A stretch of DNA of 64,000 bases from Symsagittifera roscoffensis (taxonomy: Eukaryota; Xenacoelomorpha; Acoela; Convolutidae), in NCBI RefSeq assembly GCF_963678635.1, contig NC_087066.1:27240572-27304571 (forward strand), in the 5' to 3' direction. The notes beneath the pieces were generated by a model. That model ran no database searches, was not told where the DNA came from, and saw only the letters and a program-made list of their open reading frames with translations. Position 1 is the first letter of the stretch, and each line of letters opens with the position of its first letter. Made by a program: the position numbers and the translations under genes. Shown here piece by piece: positions 32,591-44,600 of this stretch.

Positions 32591-33172
32591 CGGCATTCAA
32601 GGGATTCAAGCTTTTTTGGGTCTTCATTGAACTCAATTTCTCTATTAGATTTAACACCACAAAAATACTTCTACTCCAGCCAAAGATCACATATTGTTGG
32701 TAATGACTAGCGGCGAACCTTTTGAACTTATTTTAATTTTAGATTCAATCTCATTAAGCCATCGGGATTCCAAATGAACAATCGAAACCGATTTCTCAAA
32801 TTTCACCGTTGAGATGAGTTATAGTATAGGGGGCAGATCAGATGATGTCAACGTGGGTGTTGGTTGTTTCTTTAGACCTCTCCTTTTCTTCTCCTGCAGA
32901 AGAAGAAGGTACTCTTGAAGAGTTAGTTTGCTCCTTTGCGACACTCCTCTTCAATGAAAGTAGTTTCTCTCAGTTGTTTTTCAGCTTAAGAGGTGGGTCT
33001 CCTCTTAATGCCTGAGATTAAGAGTATGACGCCGAATGGGTCAACACTGAAATCAGTCTGTTGAACTGCATCGTTACAATTAGTTCATAACGAAGCTTTG
33101 GTGAATTTTGAATCGCTCAGAACTTATTGCTGATAAAAAAAAACTGAAAATAATTTGAAAACTTGAAGTAAA
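32591..33172 (+). other. Upstream region of the dioxygenase gene
   Basis: Presumed promoter and 5' UTR. An in-frame TGA sits 9 bases before the ATG. No TATA box is convincing; a pyrimidine-rich stretch lies at 32875-32960. Confidence 0.4.
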
Positions 33173-36100
33173 ATGACGGAATATGTCAAAATTTCGACCA
33201 GCGCTGAAAGTGAAGAGCTCAAATACATGTCTGGTTTTGGTAATCATTTTGAATCTGAGCATCCGGAGTTCCCAGGCTCGTTGCCTAAGGGCCAGGTCAG
33301 TTAATAAACCACCTTAAGTTATACCAATAATGACTCCTGAACAGAACTGGCGCTTTGCTTGTATCGTTTTAAAAACTTCAAAAACAGGTAGCGTTTTGCA
33401 ATCATTACTTAGCAGTTAAAAATTAGAGTGATATCATTTTATCTTCTATATCAAGGATGATATCTTCTGTATCAAAAGCGGATGTATTGAAAAAAAGTAA
33501 TTGCAGCAGTTTAAATTGCGCTGTTAACTTTTTTTTTAAAATTTTTATTCCAAGTAAAATCAAAATCATCAGCTGAATGATAGAACCGTCAAAACTACAC
33601 CCCATTAGCATACAAAACTTTTGTTGCTTGGCAGAACAACCCTCAGAGATGTCCATACGGACTGTATGCCGAGCAGTTGTCAGGATCGGCATTCACAGCT
33701 CCACGTGTCAACAACAAAAGAAGGTAGTTAACTTCAAATATTATTTCAGAAAACTGATTGCATAAACAAGCAGCCGAGGCTAGCTCGCATTTCTCACAAA
33801 AACTGATAGTGCTTCCAGATCTAACTTTTTTTTAATATAAACAAATAGACAGAAATTGTTCATTTTTTAGTCAAGTTTTCCAAAATCGCTTTTTTGGTCT
33901 GTTTTTTTTTTCTCAAAACTTCGCCTGCGGCACAGAAAACTTCGAAAAAATTGTATCTTTATATTGATTTGTGAGAGCTCGGAATATCAGCCGCAGTGAT
34001 GTTCCATGAATAATAAACGATTGATTTTCGTGGTCAAAATGTTGCCATTATAATCGATAATAATTACACTTTGGGACCACACAATCGATTATAATCCATT
34101 ATTTTTACAGAAAAAAAATCAATTATAATCCATTTAAAGGCATTTTAATGGAATATAATATCTATAGATTTTGCAAAAAAAAACCTTTTTCTGCATTACT
34201 CACAGCATATTCGGTTTCTAAACCTACTCACAGTTAGCAGTTAGTTAAACTTTGCGAAACCATAATTTTTTTACCCAACCTCACCCCCCTAACCACCCAC
34301 TCATCCCCACCTAGCTCCCTTCCCCCACCTAGCCACCCCCACCTAGCCCCTCTACCCCCACCTAGCCACCCCCACCTACCCACCCTGCCACCTAGCCCCC
34401 CTCACCCACCTAGCACCCCTACCCACGTACCGTACCCCCCACACACACACACATCTACTCCCCGTACGTATTTTTATGGTAAATGTTGAGTAAAATGGTG
34501 GGGAGGGGGTTGGCGGTAAGTGAAGACAAGAGGGAGACAAGTATAAAAAGACAATTAAAAAACAATAGGCATTTTTGTTGCCGCCAAACTCTTACTCATA
34601 AAAATCTAGTATAATCCATTATAATCTATTATAATTCAGTGTAATCCATTATAATCCATTTTAATCAATTATAATGGATTACATTGATTTCTACTGTTTT
34701 ATAATCGCTTATTAATTCATTATAATCGATGATTGTAGAAATTTATGGAGACAGACCATGATAATCCATTATAATCAATTATTATCCATGAAACCTCATT
34801 GCGGGTAGTTTGGTCGACCTACAAAAAAGTCATTAAAATTTCAAAAAAAAAATCTTTGAAAATCCGCTCTCTCGAGAAAATCCTAGATCCGCCCCTGATT
34901 ATTCCTTTTCTGTATTGTGTCCAAAAAATGATTTTAATTTATTTCCTGTCAGCACGGGCAATAGCCGTTCAGTCTATTTCTTGAAGTATTTTCCGTCCTT
35001 AACTGATAGTTTAATTTTGAAGATCAAGATGCGCCAAGTCTATGAACGGATCAGCTTTGTTCGCTCTTCCAACCTTCACAATAAGTTTTGCCCAAATGGT
35101 TTTCACTTTCTTATGACTTTTTACTTTTAGAATAAAGTTAATAGAAAAGTGTTTGAGACTCTTTCAGCAGGAAGTTCGAATAAGCTTACTGGCTCTTGTG
35201 TTCGAAATTAAATTATTGATTACAAAATTAAGTTTTCTGATGCAGAAGAATTTCAAAAATAGTTAGCTAATATTTCTTCAAAACTATTGCTTCGGCCTAG
35301 AATCATTATATTAGAAATGATTTTATTTATTAAACTCCTCTTTTGTTATTTTTTGTGTTCCAACATTTGAAAATATTGACATATAATTTGTGCTTGACGA
35401 GGTTATTTTCTACAGACCAATTTCGACTTTTTAACTCTGCCGCTTTTTTTCTTTTTTTTCTATATGATGTTTTCAAAGACTGGTTGAAAGACCGTAAATG
35501 GCAGTCCGATCATTCAGGGCTTTGTTTTTGTTATTTTAATGCTATTTTTCTTCAATGAATAGTTCGTGAGGTTATGATTAATTTTTCTAGCTACTTGTAC
35601 CGAGTAAGACCATCAGTGATGCATTACCCTTTCCAAAGGGCAGATGAAGAATTGGAAGACCTCATAGCCTCAATCGAAGAAAAAGAACCCACTCCTCCCA
35701 CACAAGTATGAAGCAGATTGAGCTCCACTAAAATTCTGATTTAGATATGTCGTTAAAAGTTTCATTGGTTGTTCTACTATTCAGATAGATGAAATAATAT
35801 GACTAACAGTTTGCTGTACAAATAACCCAATATTCTGAAGAGAGTAATCATGGAATCTGAGCATAAATTATGGAAAAGATTATTTTTCCGACTATTAAAA
35901 TGGAGAGGAACTTTGGTCTTCGAGTCGGGTGTGCTTTAATTTTTTTCCCTTTTCTTTTATTTTATTTTCTTTGCAAAACTAGCTACCAAAATTTTCAAAG
36001 AAAAAACTGTTGTCCAATCATTCTACCTTGTTGTGACCATCAAATATGTCTATTTTTTCAGGTCTTTTCATTACATCGCGTGCAAAAAACGACATTAAAA

Positions 36101-39100
36101 AGATTTTTTCGTAGTTTTGCAGTTATTTCTAGTTTTTCAGGAATATGGTTGGAAAATTCTGTGCAACCGGCTTTATTTGATAAAATTCAATTTCTCTGCT
36201 CTAAAAAAACTTCACTGAAGCAACAAGTCCCAATCTGAATCACGCCTGAAAAATCTTTTGTTCTTGCAGGGGTGTAGGATTGTTCTAGGATTTTGGTCTA
36301 GGATTTTCTCGAGGGGAGGGGGTTTCAAAAAACGTTCAAAATTTTTGTCGACCTTTTTTATAAGGTCACCAAATTGTTTTTCGAGCTCTCCCAAAGCACT
36401 AAAAAGTCCCTGTTTTGGCCAAACTTTCCGGCCAAAATTTTGAAAAAACAGGACAACAAAGGCGTTTTTAAGCACTTTTTGGTAAATTATGACCGAAAAA
36501 TTGCATTTTTTCGGCGGGCATTCCCCCCTAAAAAATTAGTCTATATGGGCGCCTAAGGCGCCTTTAGAAATTTTTTAGGGTTCGTCACCAAAAATGGATA
36601 TTTCAAAATAGTACAAAGGGGGGACCCTTTGGGTCGTCAGAAGGTCGAATCCCTGAGGGGGGATTCGGAATCCGCCCCTGTGCTCTTGGGTTTTTCACCA
36701 CCAAAATCTTTTTCAAATTGTTTCTAATTCAGCGCTAAACTACCCTTAACCATAGTTGGTTTCCACTCAGTTGTCAGATAAAATACAAACCATGGTTTGC
36801 AGCAGTTAATTTACGTTAGCCGATGTCCCCACGTTTTCTTTTTCTTTGATTTCAACATGAGGACTTTCATATCCAAAATGAGGTGACCAGACATTTCTGT
36901 CTGTTTCAGTTGCGATGGAAGCCATTCAAACTGCCAGAAAAATGTGGAAACAATCAAAACTTTGTACAGGTAGATCGAATTAATTTTCGAGAAGAGGATT
37001 TGTCCTAAAAACTGGGAATCCTTTAGTTCTCTGATAATGGAAAATATTGCCACGATAATGCAATATATCAAGATCATTTATGAAATCAAGATCACGCAAA
37101 ATATCTAATATTGTCAGGGGTTGAGGAGAGTGTGTGGCGCTGGTGATCCGAAGACACGAAGTGGTGCATGTGTTTACATCTACTCATTCAATCAGCCCAT
37201 GATTGACAGGTGGTGAAACCTTTTCTCTTGACTGCTATCAATCGAACTTTATTCTGAGAATCAATGCCTTTTTTTGCCTTTTGTACTTCAAATAAAATTT
37301 TCTTTTCAGCGCATTCTACAATTCAGATGGTGACTTTTTGATAGGTAAGCAACACAAACTGTCATTATAGACAGGGCTGATCTGGGTTTTTCTATTGGGG
37401 AGGGTTCAGGGGCGGATTTAGGGAAGGGGCGGGGTAGCGAACGCCTCCCTCAGGGATTCGACCCCCTGCCAACCCAAAGGGTCCCCCCTTTGGCACTTTT
37501 AAGAATTCCAGTTTTGGCCGACCAACCCTAAAATTGTTTAAACGCGCCTTTGGCGCCAATATATACTAATTTTGAGGGGGGAGCGCGCGCCGAAAAAACG
37601 CGATTTTTTTTGTCAAAATTTTCCAAAAAGTGCCTAAAATGACTTTTTTGGACTGTTTTTCAAAATTTTGCCTACAGCGCAGAAAAATTGGCCAAAACAG
37701 AAACCAGCTTAGGGAGAGCTCGAAAAATCAATTCGGTCGACCTAAAAAAAAAGGTCGACAAAATTTTTGAAAATTTTTTGAAAATCCGCCCCCCTTCGAG
37801 AAAATCCTAGATCCGCCCCTGAGTAGGTTGAAAACTATGTCGACCTATTTTTAGGTCGGCCCAGTTTACTTTTAAGCCCTCTCAAAGACACTATTTTGAC
37901 TAAATTTTGAGCTCTCTCAAAGACACTATTTGACTAAAAACTGTCATTATAGACAAGACGGATCTAAGTTTTTGTCGAGGGGAGGGAGCAGTTTGAAAAT
38001 TTTGCCGACCTATTTTTAGGTCTGCTAAGTTTTTTGGGCTCTCAAAGACATTATTTGAAATCGCCTAGTGGTAAGGCGTTCAATTTGAAATAGTCAGATC
38101 GTGTATTCGATCCTATCCCATGGCAATGATAGTGTGTGAGGACGAGCTCTCACTTGACCTCTAGCTTCAGGTCTACCACAACCTGACCAAACTTGGCTGC
38201 AATAGTGGTACCACGTGAAAGTTCTAGTCGCAAAAAAAGAGTCTGGAATGTGGGGAGATAATTAAAATGGACTACTCTCGACAGGACTGTTAAGGTCCAC
38301 TGATAGATCCTCTGCGATTCGCAGGAACTACATTACTATTATTATTATTATTATTATTATTATGATTATTTTGACTAAATTTCTGGTGCCGAAGGCAAGT
38401 TTTTGAGAAAACAGGCCACAAAAGGACGTTTTTAGACACTTTTTGAAAACTTTGGACCAAAAAATGCATTTCTTCTGTTCGTGCTGCCCCCTCAAAATTA
38501 GTATATCTATTGGCACCTAAGATGACTCAAGAAAATTTTAAGAGCCTGTCGACCAAAATGAATATCTTAAAATAGCAACAAAAGGGGGACCCTTTGGGTG
38601 GTCTAGGGTGCAAATCCCTGAGAGAGGGGGGCGTCCCACTTGAATGCGCTCCTGAATATATATGACACCAACTCTTGAGCTGTTGAGTGTGCTTTCTTCG
38701 CTTTCAGTGCCTCAGATGGGAATCCTCAAGATAACAACTGAGTTCGGCAAAATGGAAGTCAGACCCAATGAAATAGTTGTCATTCAGGTTAGATACTTCA
38801 ACAAAATATCAACATTTTTCAAATGAAGTTTAACAGTTGTTAAACACATTTTCCAGTTGATAGCAGTAAGATTGCTAATTGTTTTCGCTATTTCTTCATA
38901 TTTAAAAAAAGAAAGGGCTCATTACAGAGCTTATTGAGCTTTTTAGTAGGGGTAGATATTCGGTACCAGGTATAGCATCCAAACTCACTTATGGAAATTG
39001 AAGTACTGTTTAAAACCTGTTTCAGATGGGAATGAAGTTCCGAGTTGACAGTGAAGGTACATGCAGAGGATATGTGTTAGAAGTGTTCGACGATCACTTC

Positions 39101-41360
39101 GCTCTTCCCGACCTGGGACCCATCGGTTAGCGTTTGACCTCAAAGATGTTTCAAATCTAACGAAGTTGAATCAAAAGCCCAGAAAATTTTAATCAAAATC
39201 TCGGACGCTCAAAAAGCTCACGGGTCTGGTCAAGCAAACACTAATAGCCATCCGAGAAAACTAAAGTATGAAAATTGTTCATGCAGATTAAACATTTTGA
39301 TAGAAGTTTGAATTATTTTTTCCTTTTGCATAATATTTGAGAAACTTAAGAGTGGTTTTAGGCTCCAATGGTCTAGCCAACCCTCAGGACTTCATGTCTC
39401 CAGTTGCCGCCTTTGAAGATGTACCAAATGCTCACTTTGAGGTCTTCAATAAGTTCCAGGGACACTTTTTCAAAACACACCAGGTTATTTGCCGTCATTT
39501 GAAAGTTAACTTGAGCAAGATGGTCCCAAACAGCTAAAAAAAACATTTATAAATAACTTTTCTATCGCGAATACGTTGAATAAAACAAAACTTTGCAAAA
39601 AAATGGCAAAAATAATAGTTTTATACATCAGGTTTTCAGGTGATAGAGGAAAGGACTTGTCTCCGGTTTTCGTCCGAGAGAAAGAGAGAGGGAGGGGAGG
39701 GGGGTGAGATAGCTGAACCCTAATATGTGCGCTAAAGCAAAATTTTAGTTTTCAATGACCCTAAATCAGGTGCTATTTTTCATACAAACCAATGTTGTGC
39801 ACAAATCAGGCTGAACATCATAAGATGGAACTTGTCAACAATCTCCCCTTAAATCAATTGTCAGAAGAGATCGTTCACTTCTTGGTAAAAGCATTCTTTT
39901 CCAGCAAATAAGAGTTCAGCATTTTGCACCTTGTGTTTAAAGTCTTAAAATCGCCATGTAATTTAAGTTTAAAGGGGTTATCGTTATGGGGAGGGGTGAT
40001 TAATCACATAGGCCATAAGCCGATCATTTAACTATTTAGGATCACTCCTGTTTCAACGTGGTAGCCTGGCGTGGAAACTATAGTCCCTTTAAATACGACC
40101 TCAGCCGTTTCTGCGTCATCAACTCTGTCAGTTTCGACCATATTGACCCCTCCATATTCACAGTGCTCACCTGTCAATCAAATAGAGTGGGCGCGGCCAT
40201 TGCTGATTTTGTGATATTTCCTCCGCGATGGGCAGTGGCTGAAAACACGTTCAGACCGCCATATTACCATCGTAAGTTAAATTGAATACCCTTTAAAATT
40301 TGGAAAGATGGTATAATTTATTGACATAATGAAAAACAATTGATTTAACCAAACGAATCTTTCAACTTATTTTCAGATATTGGCAAATATTTTCTGTGAT
40401 TGCGACAAAAAGCAATTTTTAATTCAAATTTTAAGACCATAAATTTTCAGCAATTGATCATTTTAGGAAACTGCATGAGTGAGTTCATGGGACTGATACA
40501 CGGAGCTTATGAGGCGAAGGTGAGAGCGAGGATCAAATCCCAATTTGATATGAGTCGCATTGTGACAACCACTTTTTTACTGTTGCATTCGTTGCTTGAG
40601 GCAAGGCAAAATTCTCTTTTTTTATTAAAGAATTACATTGTGCTCATTTTCCCCAATACTTTTTACTGAATATTGGTTAAGACATCCTTCGCCAAACTCG
40701 CAGCGAAAGACAACTGAAAAAGCAACAATTTAAGGAAATTTAAGGAAACTAAAGATTTGGAAATTATTTTCAAACTTAAAAGTTTCGGTTTAGAGTTGCC
40801 GGTGGTTATTGTCGATTGCGAATTGTTTCTTTTTACGAGCTGTCTTATTACGCCTTTTTAGTACCAAAAAGGAAGGTTGGGGTAGCGAAAGGCAATGAAA
40901 CTCATTACGAGACCAAACAAGGCCAATTCTATTACATGGCCAACATTTTCACATGTTTAAAGACTTGTTTCTGGATTCCATAGACCCACACGCACCAAAA
41001 TTTTCACCTATCCAGAGCACAGTTTTGCCTTGTAATGTCAGGCGAGAGAAAAGCGATTGAAATACGCTTGGATCTCTTCTGTGTTTTTTTTCACAGGGCG
41101 ATGGATTTCAACCCGGCGGTGCTTCCCTCCACAGCATGATGACAGCACATGGACCAGACGCCGGCTGTTTTGAGGCCGCCTCTAGCCAGTCCCCTCTCCT
41201 GCCTCAGAGAGTAGCAGACGACACCATGTCCTTCATGTTTGAGTCATCACTCAGCATGTCTTGCACCCAGTGGGCCCTGGATACATGCGAGGTGCTGGAT
41301 CAGAACTACTACAAATGCTGGCAATCGTTGAAGTCACATTTCACACCTGGCCAGATTTGA
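33173..41360 (+). CDS. HGD: Homogentisate 1,2-dioxygenase, 12 exons, 454 aa
   Basis: Opens the ring of homogentisate to maleylacetoacetate in tyrosine and phenylalanine breakdown; cytosolic, non-haem Fe(II). Coding exons: 33173-33295, 33635-33723, 35591-35705, 36910-36969, 37118-37209, 37310-37344, 38708-38787, 39026-39125, 39362-39483, 40040-40271, 40467-40519 and 41097-41360. All introns are GT/AG and the frame joins without a break to 454 codons (human enzyme 445). Family landmarks in order: [96 protein letters not shown] and [13 protein letters not shown]. The iron ligands are kept (His in YYHRNC, Glu in MSEFMG, His in AHGPDA). Odd point: the conserved VVAWHGNY reads VVAWRGNY at 40063-40086, so the conserved active-site-region His is Arg. 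Start choice: in-frame stop just upstream. Confidence 0.95.
33991..34804. mobile_element. Inverted-repeat element inserted in the hAT-like copy
   Basis: Left end CCGCAGTGATGTTCCATGAA, right end (inverted) CCGCAATGAGGTTTCATGGA; similarity continues about 45 bp inward. Related copies at 17586 and 37725 run without it, so its borders are known to within a few bases; a 3-bp duplication (CAG/TAG) is possible. The subterminal region repeats ATTATAATCCATTATAATC and similar words. There is no ORF. Confidence 0.65.
34262..34460 (+). repeat. C-rich minisatellite in HGD intron 2
   Basis: Degenerate units of CCCCCACCTAGCCA and variants, one strand almost free of G, ending in a short (CA)n. It lies in the middle of the inverted-repeat element 33991-34804. 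Confidence 0.8.
36267..36680. mobile_element. hAT-like non-autonomous element in HGD intron 3 (414 bp)
   Basis: Starts CAGGGGTGTAGGATTG and ends GGAATCCGCCCCTG. The 8-bp flanks TGTTCTTG (36259-36266) and TGCTCTTG (36681-36688) match at 7 of 8. An 8-bp duplication with CAGGGG ends is typical of hAT transposons. It has no transposase. Confidence 0.75.
37407..37821. mobile_element. hAT-like non-autonomous element (415 bp)
   Basis: Ends CAGGGGCGGATTTAGG and CCTAGATCCGCCCCTG are inverted repeats. The flanks GGAGGGTT and AGTAGGTT match at 5 of 8. It contains the hairpin GGTCGACCTAAAAAAAAAGG with TCGAC. Nearly the same length as the copy at 36267. Confidence 0.75.
38058..38364 (+). mobile_element. 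tRNA-derived SINE in HGD intron 6
   Basis: An A-box-like TAGTGGTAAGG (38066) and a B-box-like GTATTCGATCC (38103) stand at the 5' end. A unique body follows, and a (TTA)n tail runs at 38334-38362. The flanks ATTATTTG (38050-38057) and ATTATTTTG (38365) form a target duplication, and the hAT-like copy around it resumes on both sides. Confidence 0.7.
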
Positions 41361-41462
41361 AAAGAAAAACAAAACAGAAATTCAAAAGATGTAACAGCCA
41401 GTTGAAAAAAAAAGCAGAACCAAAAATCATCTCAACCTATGTGCTCTTTTACCGGCATATTT

Positions 41463-41468
41463 ATTAAA
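41463..41468 (+). terminator. Possible HGD polyadenylation signal
   Basis: ATTAAA about 100 bp after the stop codon; no AATAAA is closer. Confidence 0.35.
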
Positions 41469-41629
41469 ATTTTGCTTTTAGAAATGATGAATCGGATAAC
41501 AGTTTTAAAGTTTTTTTTGCTATTTTTATATCGGCTTGCGACTTTATTTCACACGCTCACAGATTGCAATTGTGTTTTTTCTCTACTCCGTGTGTAAAGA
41601 TACATTCAAAAACCTTGAAATATCTAAAG

Positions 41630-44600
41630 ATCTGAAGTTATGCCATATGGCGCAAAACTATGCGATACAATGCCTTTCTCAAATTGGTTACGCATCCAGC
41701 TCAATGAAAAAAGCTGCTGGAACTTTCGAATGTATGGTTTTTGTTTCGGTCAGTGCCAAATTACAAATTTGAAACTGATTGTGAAGCAATGATTTTTTGT
41801 GTCCTTTATCGTTTTTCTAAATTATTTTTACTTTTAGGACAACTCTATTCTCTAAGGAAAATGCTAACCAAAACAAAAAATCCTTTAAAGGACATTTTTC
41901 ATAATGCCGATCAATGACCTCAAATATGGCACTTAATTTATTCTTCCAATCTTTTTGCGATATAGGCTGAAAACAAATTTTGGAGTTTTTCAGTTTGCTT
42001 TCAAACAAGCAAATCAGTTTTGAAAAAATTCTTTCTTCTAAGGTAATGTAATTATGCCTCTCGATTATTGAGTTTCAAGATTTTTTGCAGGTTTTTTCAA
42101 CTTGATTTTTTTTTCGTTTCTGAGTATAGTAAGGTGCCTTTTTCTCTAAAAAATTTAAGTTTTGTTTTTCTCGGCTAACTTTGCTGCAAAACTCAGTGAG
42201 CCCTTTTTTTCTGAACAAATTTCATCAGAGATTTAACACAAATTTTGTTAATTTTCTATAGTTTTCAATATCAGTAAAATCATTGCATAGCAACTGAAGC
42301 TGATAACTATTCATATAGCGCACAACCGTTTGAACACAAACTCTGCAAAAAAAATCAAATTGAAAAAAACATCGTCTGACATTTTCAATATTCGATGTTT
42401 TAAATGGTTCACCCGTATACTTATAAACCATTTTAAATTTGACAGACACTCAAACAAATTATAAAAATTTAAATTAATGAACTATTTTTATTATAGAAAA
42501 ATAAGTTTTTTGAACAGAAAAAATACTTGAAAGCTATCAGACCAGTTTTTCTTGAAACTGAAAGAAATGCTTAAGTTTTTTGTCAAAGCTTAAATAAACA
42601 CTAAAAGTTATGATGCAGTTTTGTTTTTCAAAATTAAAAAAAAAGCATTGTGTGGCCACGATAACTAAAAGTAATTGGAATGAATATTTTCGATACACTT
42701 ATACGGGCTGAGACCCTCACTGATTTGGTACCCTAACAAACGCGCAGATAAAGAGTAGGAAGATCTAAAAGCGTATAAGAAAATAAACTGCCGTTTTTCC
42801 CAAAATAAAAAAAAACATGTACTCAAAAATTGGTTACTGTTGTTTCTCTTCAATTAGGTAAGTGCTATAAAATTGCGCAGATTATTTTTTTAATATCGAC
42901 AAGTTTAGCAGCAATATCTGATGTTGAGTATTGGACTTTTTGTCAAATTTAAGGATGTCGGCATTAGACTTTCATAAAAAGTAATTGCAAAATTTAGTTT
43001 TTTCAGTATATATTCCTGAAATTCGATGGCAATAGATAGCGTTGATTAAAAATGAATTATGATGTATATTTTTATCAGCCAAAAAAAATCATTCTCAATC
43101 GATAATAACTGATTAACTACATTTTTTTCTTTTTTACACCCTAATTTTATTTTTTTGTTGTTTCAGGCAATTACGCATTCAAAAAATTTCCGTAAATTCA
43201 TTTTAACGCTTACAATAAAATAAGTTATAAAATCGAGGTTCGATATGCAAAAAAACTCTAAGAAATAAAACAATATATATTGACAACAAAAATGATTCAA
43301 ATAGCATGAAAATGAATTACGATGGAATTTTAATTCTCAAAGATCATAACGAAAAAAAATCCATAACTTGTTCAAAAATGTTACAATAATTGTTACTGGA
43401 ATGAAAATTTTCTATACAATTATACCAAGCGCGAACCTCAGAGTTGCGATACACTTTTGAAAGCGCACAAAAAGAATTGGAAAATTTAAAAGCGCGAATA
43501 AATCATATTCGTTTCTTTCAATTTGTTCTCTAACTTTTTTCAAAAGTAAATTTTGAGGTTTTTATTGGATGATAATGGATGATCTTCCTTCTTTCGCGTT
43601 TTTGAGAGCGTTTTTAATTGTTTAACAAACTTCAAAAAAATTTTAAGTTTTTTTGTTATTTCAGGCATTTATAAATTTCTCTTCAACTGAATTGTGTTTT
43701 TTATTATGTTATGTTATTATAAGGTCGAGTTATGTCAAATACAGCAAAAAGTTGATTAAACATTTCAAATCAACAAAAGAGATCTTTGCAAAACTTGACT
43801 CTGAAACCAAAATTCTATTTTTAGAAACGAGATTTTAGATAAACTTGTTCAGCAAAAACATTCTCTGATGTTTTTTTAGTCAGAAACACAATTTATTCCT
43901 TGCTGTGTCAGCGGCCAGATTGTTCTGATCAAAATAATAATGAAGTAAATTGAATTCCAGCAGAAACATTCACAAAAAAATAAGGGTCAAGTGAAGCTAG
44001 CAACTCTGCCTGGGATAATCCACATGCATTCACGCTCGCTCATGACGCTACGCTCAATTTCTTAGCATTAAGAAAAAAATGTTGCTTCAAACGATCGTAA
44101 TATGCAAAAAGTTAAATCAATTCTTATTGTTCCGACTTTCGATACAAAAATAACGGAATATTTGTGCTCGGGGTGGGTTTTTTTTCTTCAGGCAAATTTC
44201 GACTTTTAACTAGCCATTTTTGGCGGAATTTTTTAATATCATTCGAAAGGTATTGTTGTCTTGAGCTCAAATTTGAAAAGATATTTCACCTGTGATCATT
44301 TTTCGTAAAGTTATGGGGGTTTAAAGATTGCCATTTTGGCCAATTTGGGACAATTAACGCGCGATATATTTCGCGCTATTAAAGCGTAAGCGGAGAGTTA
44401 ATCCGTCTTAGAAATCGTTCCAAATTGGTTGAAAGAAACTTATTTGCCATAATTGATTTGTTACAAGCAGCGAAATCTATCATTTTGTTCTTTATATGGC
44501 GTGTGGGGGGATGATTTTCATAAAAAAGTAATTTAAATTTTAGAAAAAAAAATTTTTCATTTTTTTACATTCAATTTTTAATGTTATTACTGCTCCATAA

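Larger units (their letters stand above)
33860..34897 (+). mobile_element. hAT-like element in HGD intron 2, split by another element
   Basis: 33890-33990 and 34805-34897 are the two halves of one copy of the family seen at 37407-37821. Landmarks are CTTCGCCTGCGGCACAGAAA and GAGCTCGGAATATCAG on the left, and TTTGGTCGACCTAC and CCTAGATCCGCCCCTG on the right. The left CAGGGG end is not found. Confidence 0.6.
37364..38660. mobile_element. Nested cluster of hAT-like copies in HGD intron 6
   Basis: An older copy starting AGACAGGGCTGATCTGGG (37371) is split by the full copy at 37407-37821. A further copy from about 37925 is split by the SINE at 38058-38364 and ends near TTGAATGCGCTCCTG (38655). 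Shared words include CTATTTTTAGGTC and GACACTATTTTGACTAAATT. Confidence 0.6.

Noticed and set aside
35706-36909. A missing HGD exon between exons 3 and 5
   Set aside because: At first no match was seen, but a 60-bp exon at 36910-36969 (LRWKPFKLP) fills the gap in frame, so the gene is complete.
36811-37077. 88-codon minus-strand ORF over HGD exon 4
   Set aside because: Antisense to a certain exon. A similar antisense ORF at 44763-45062 exists because that region is the exon 4 relic.
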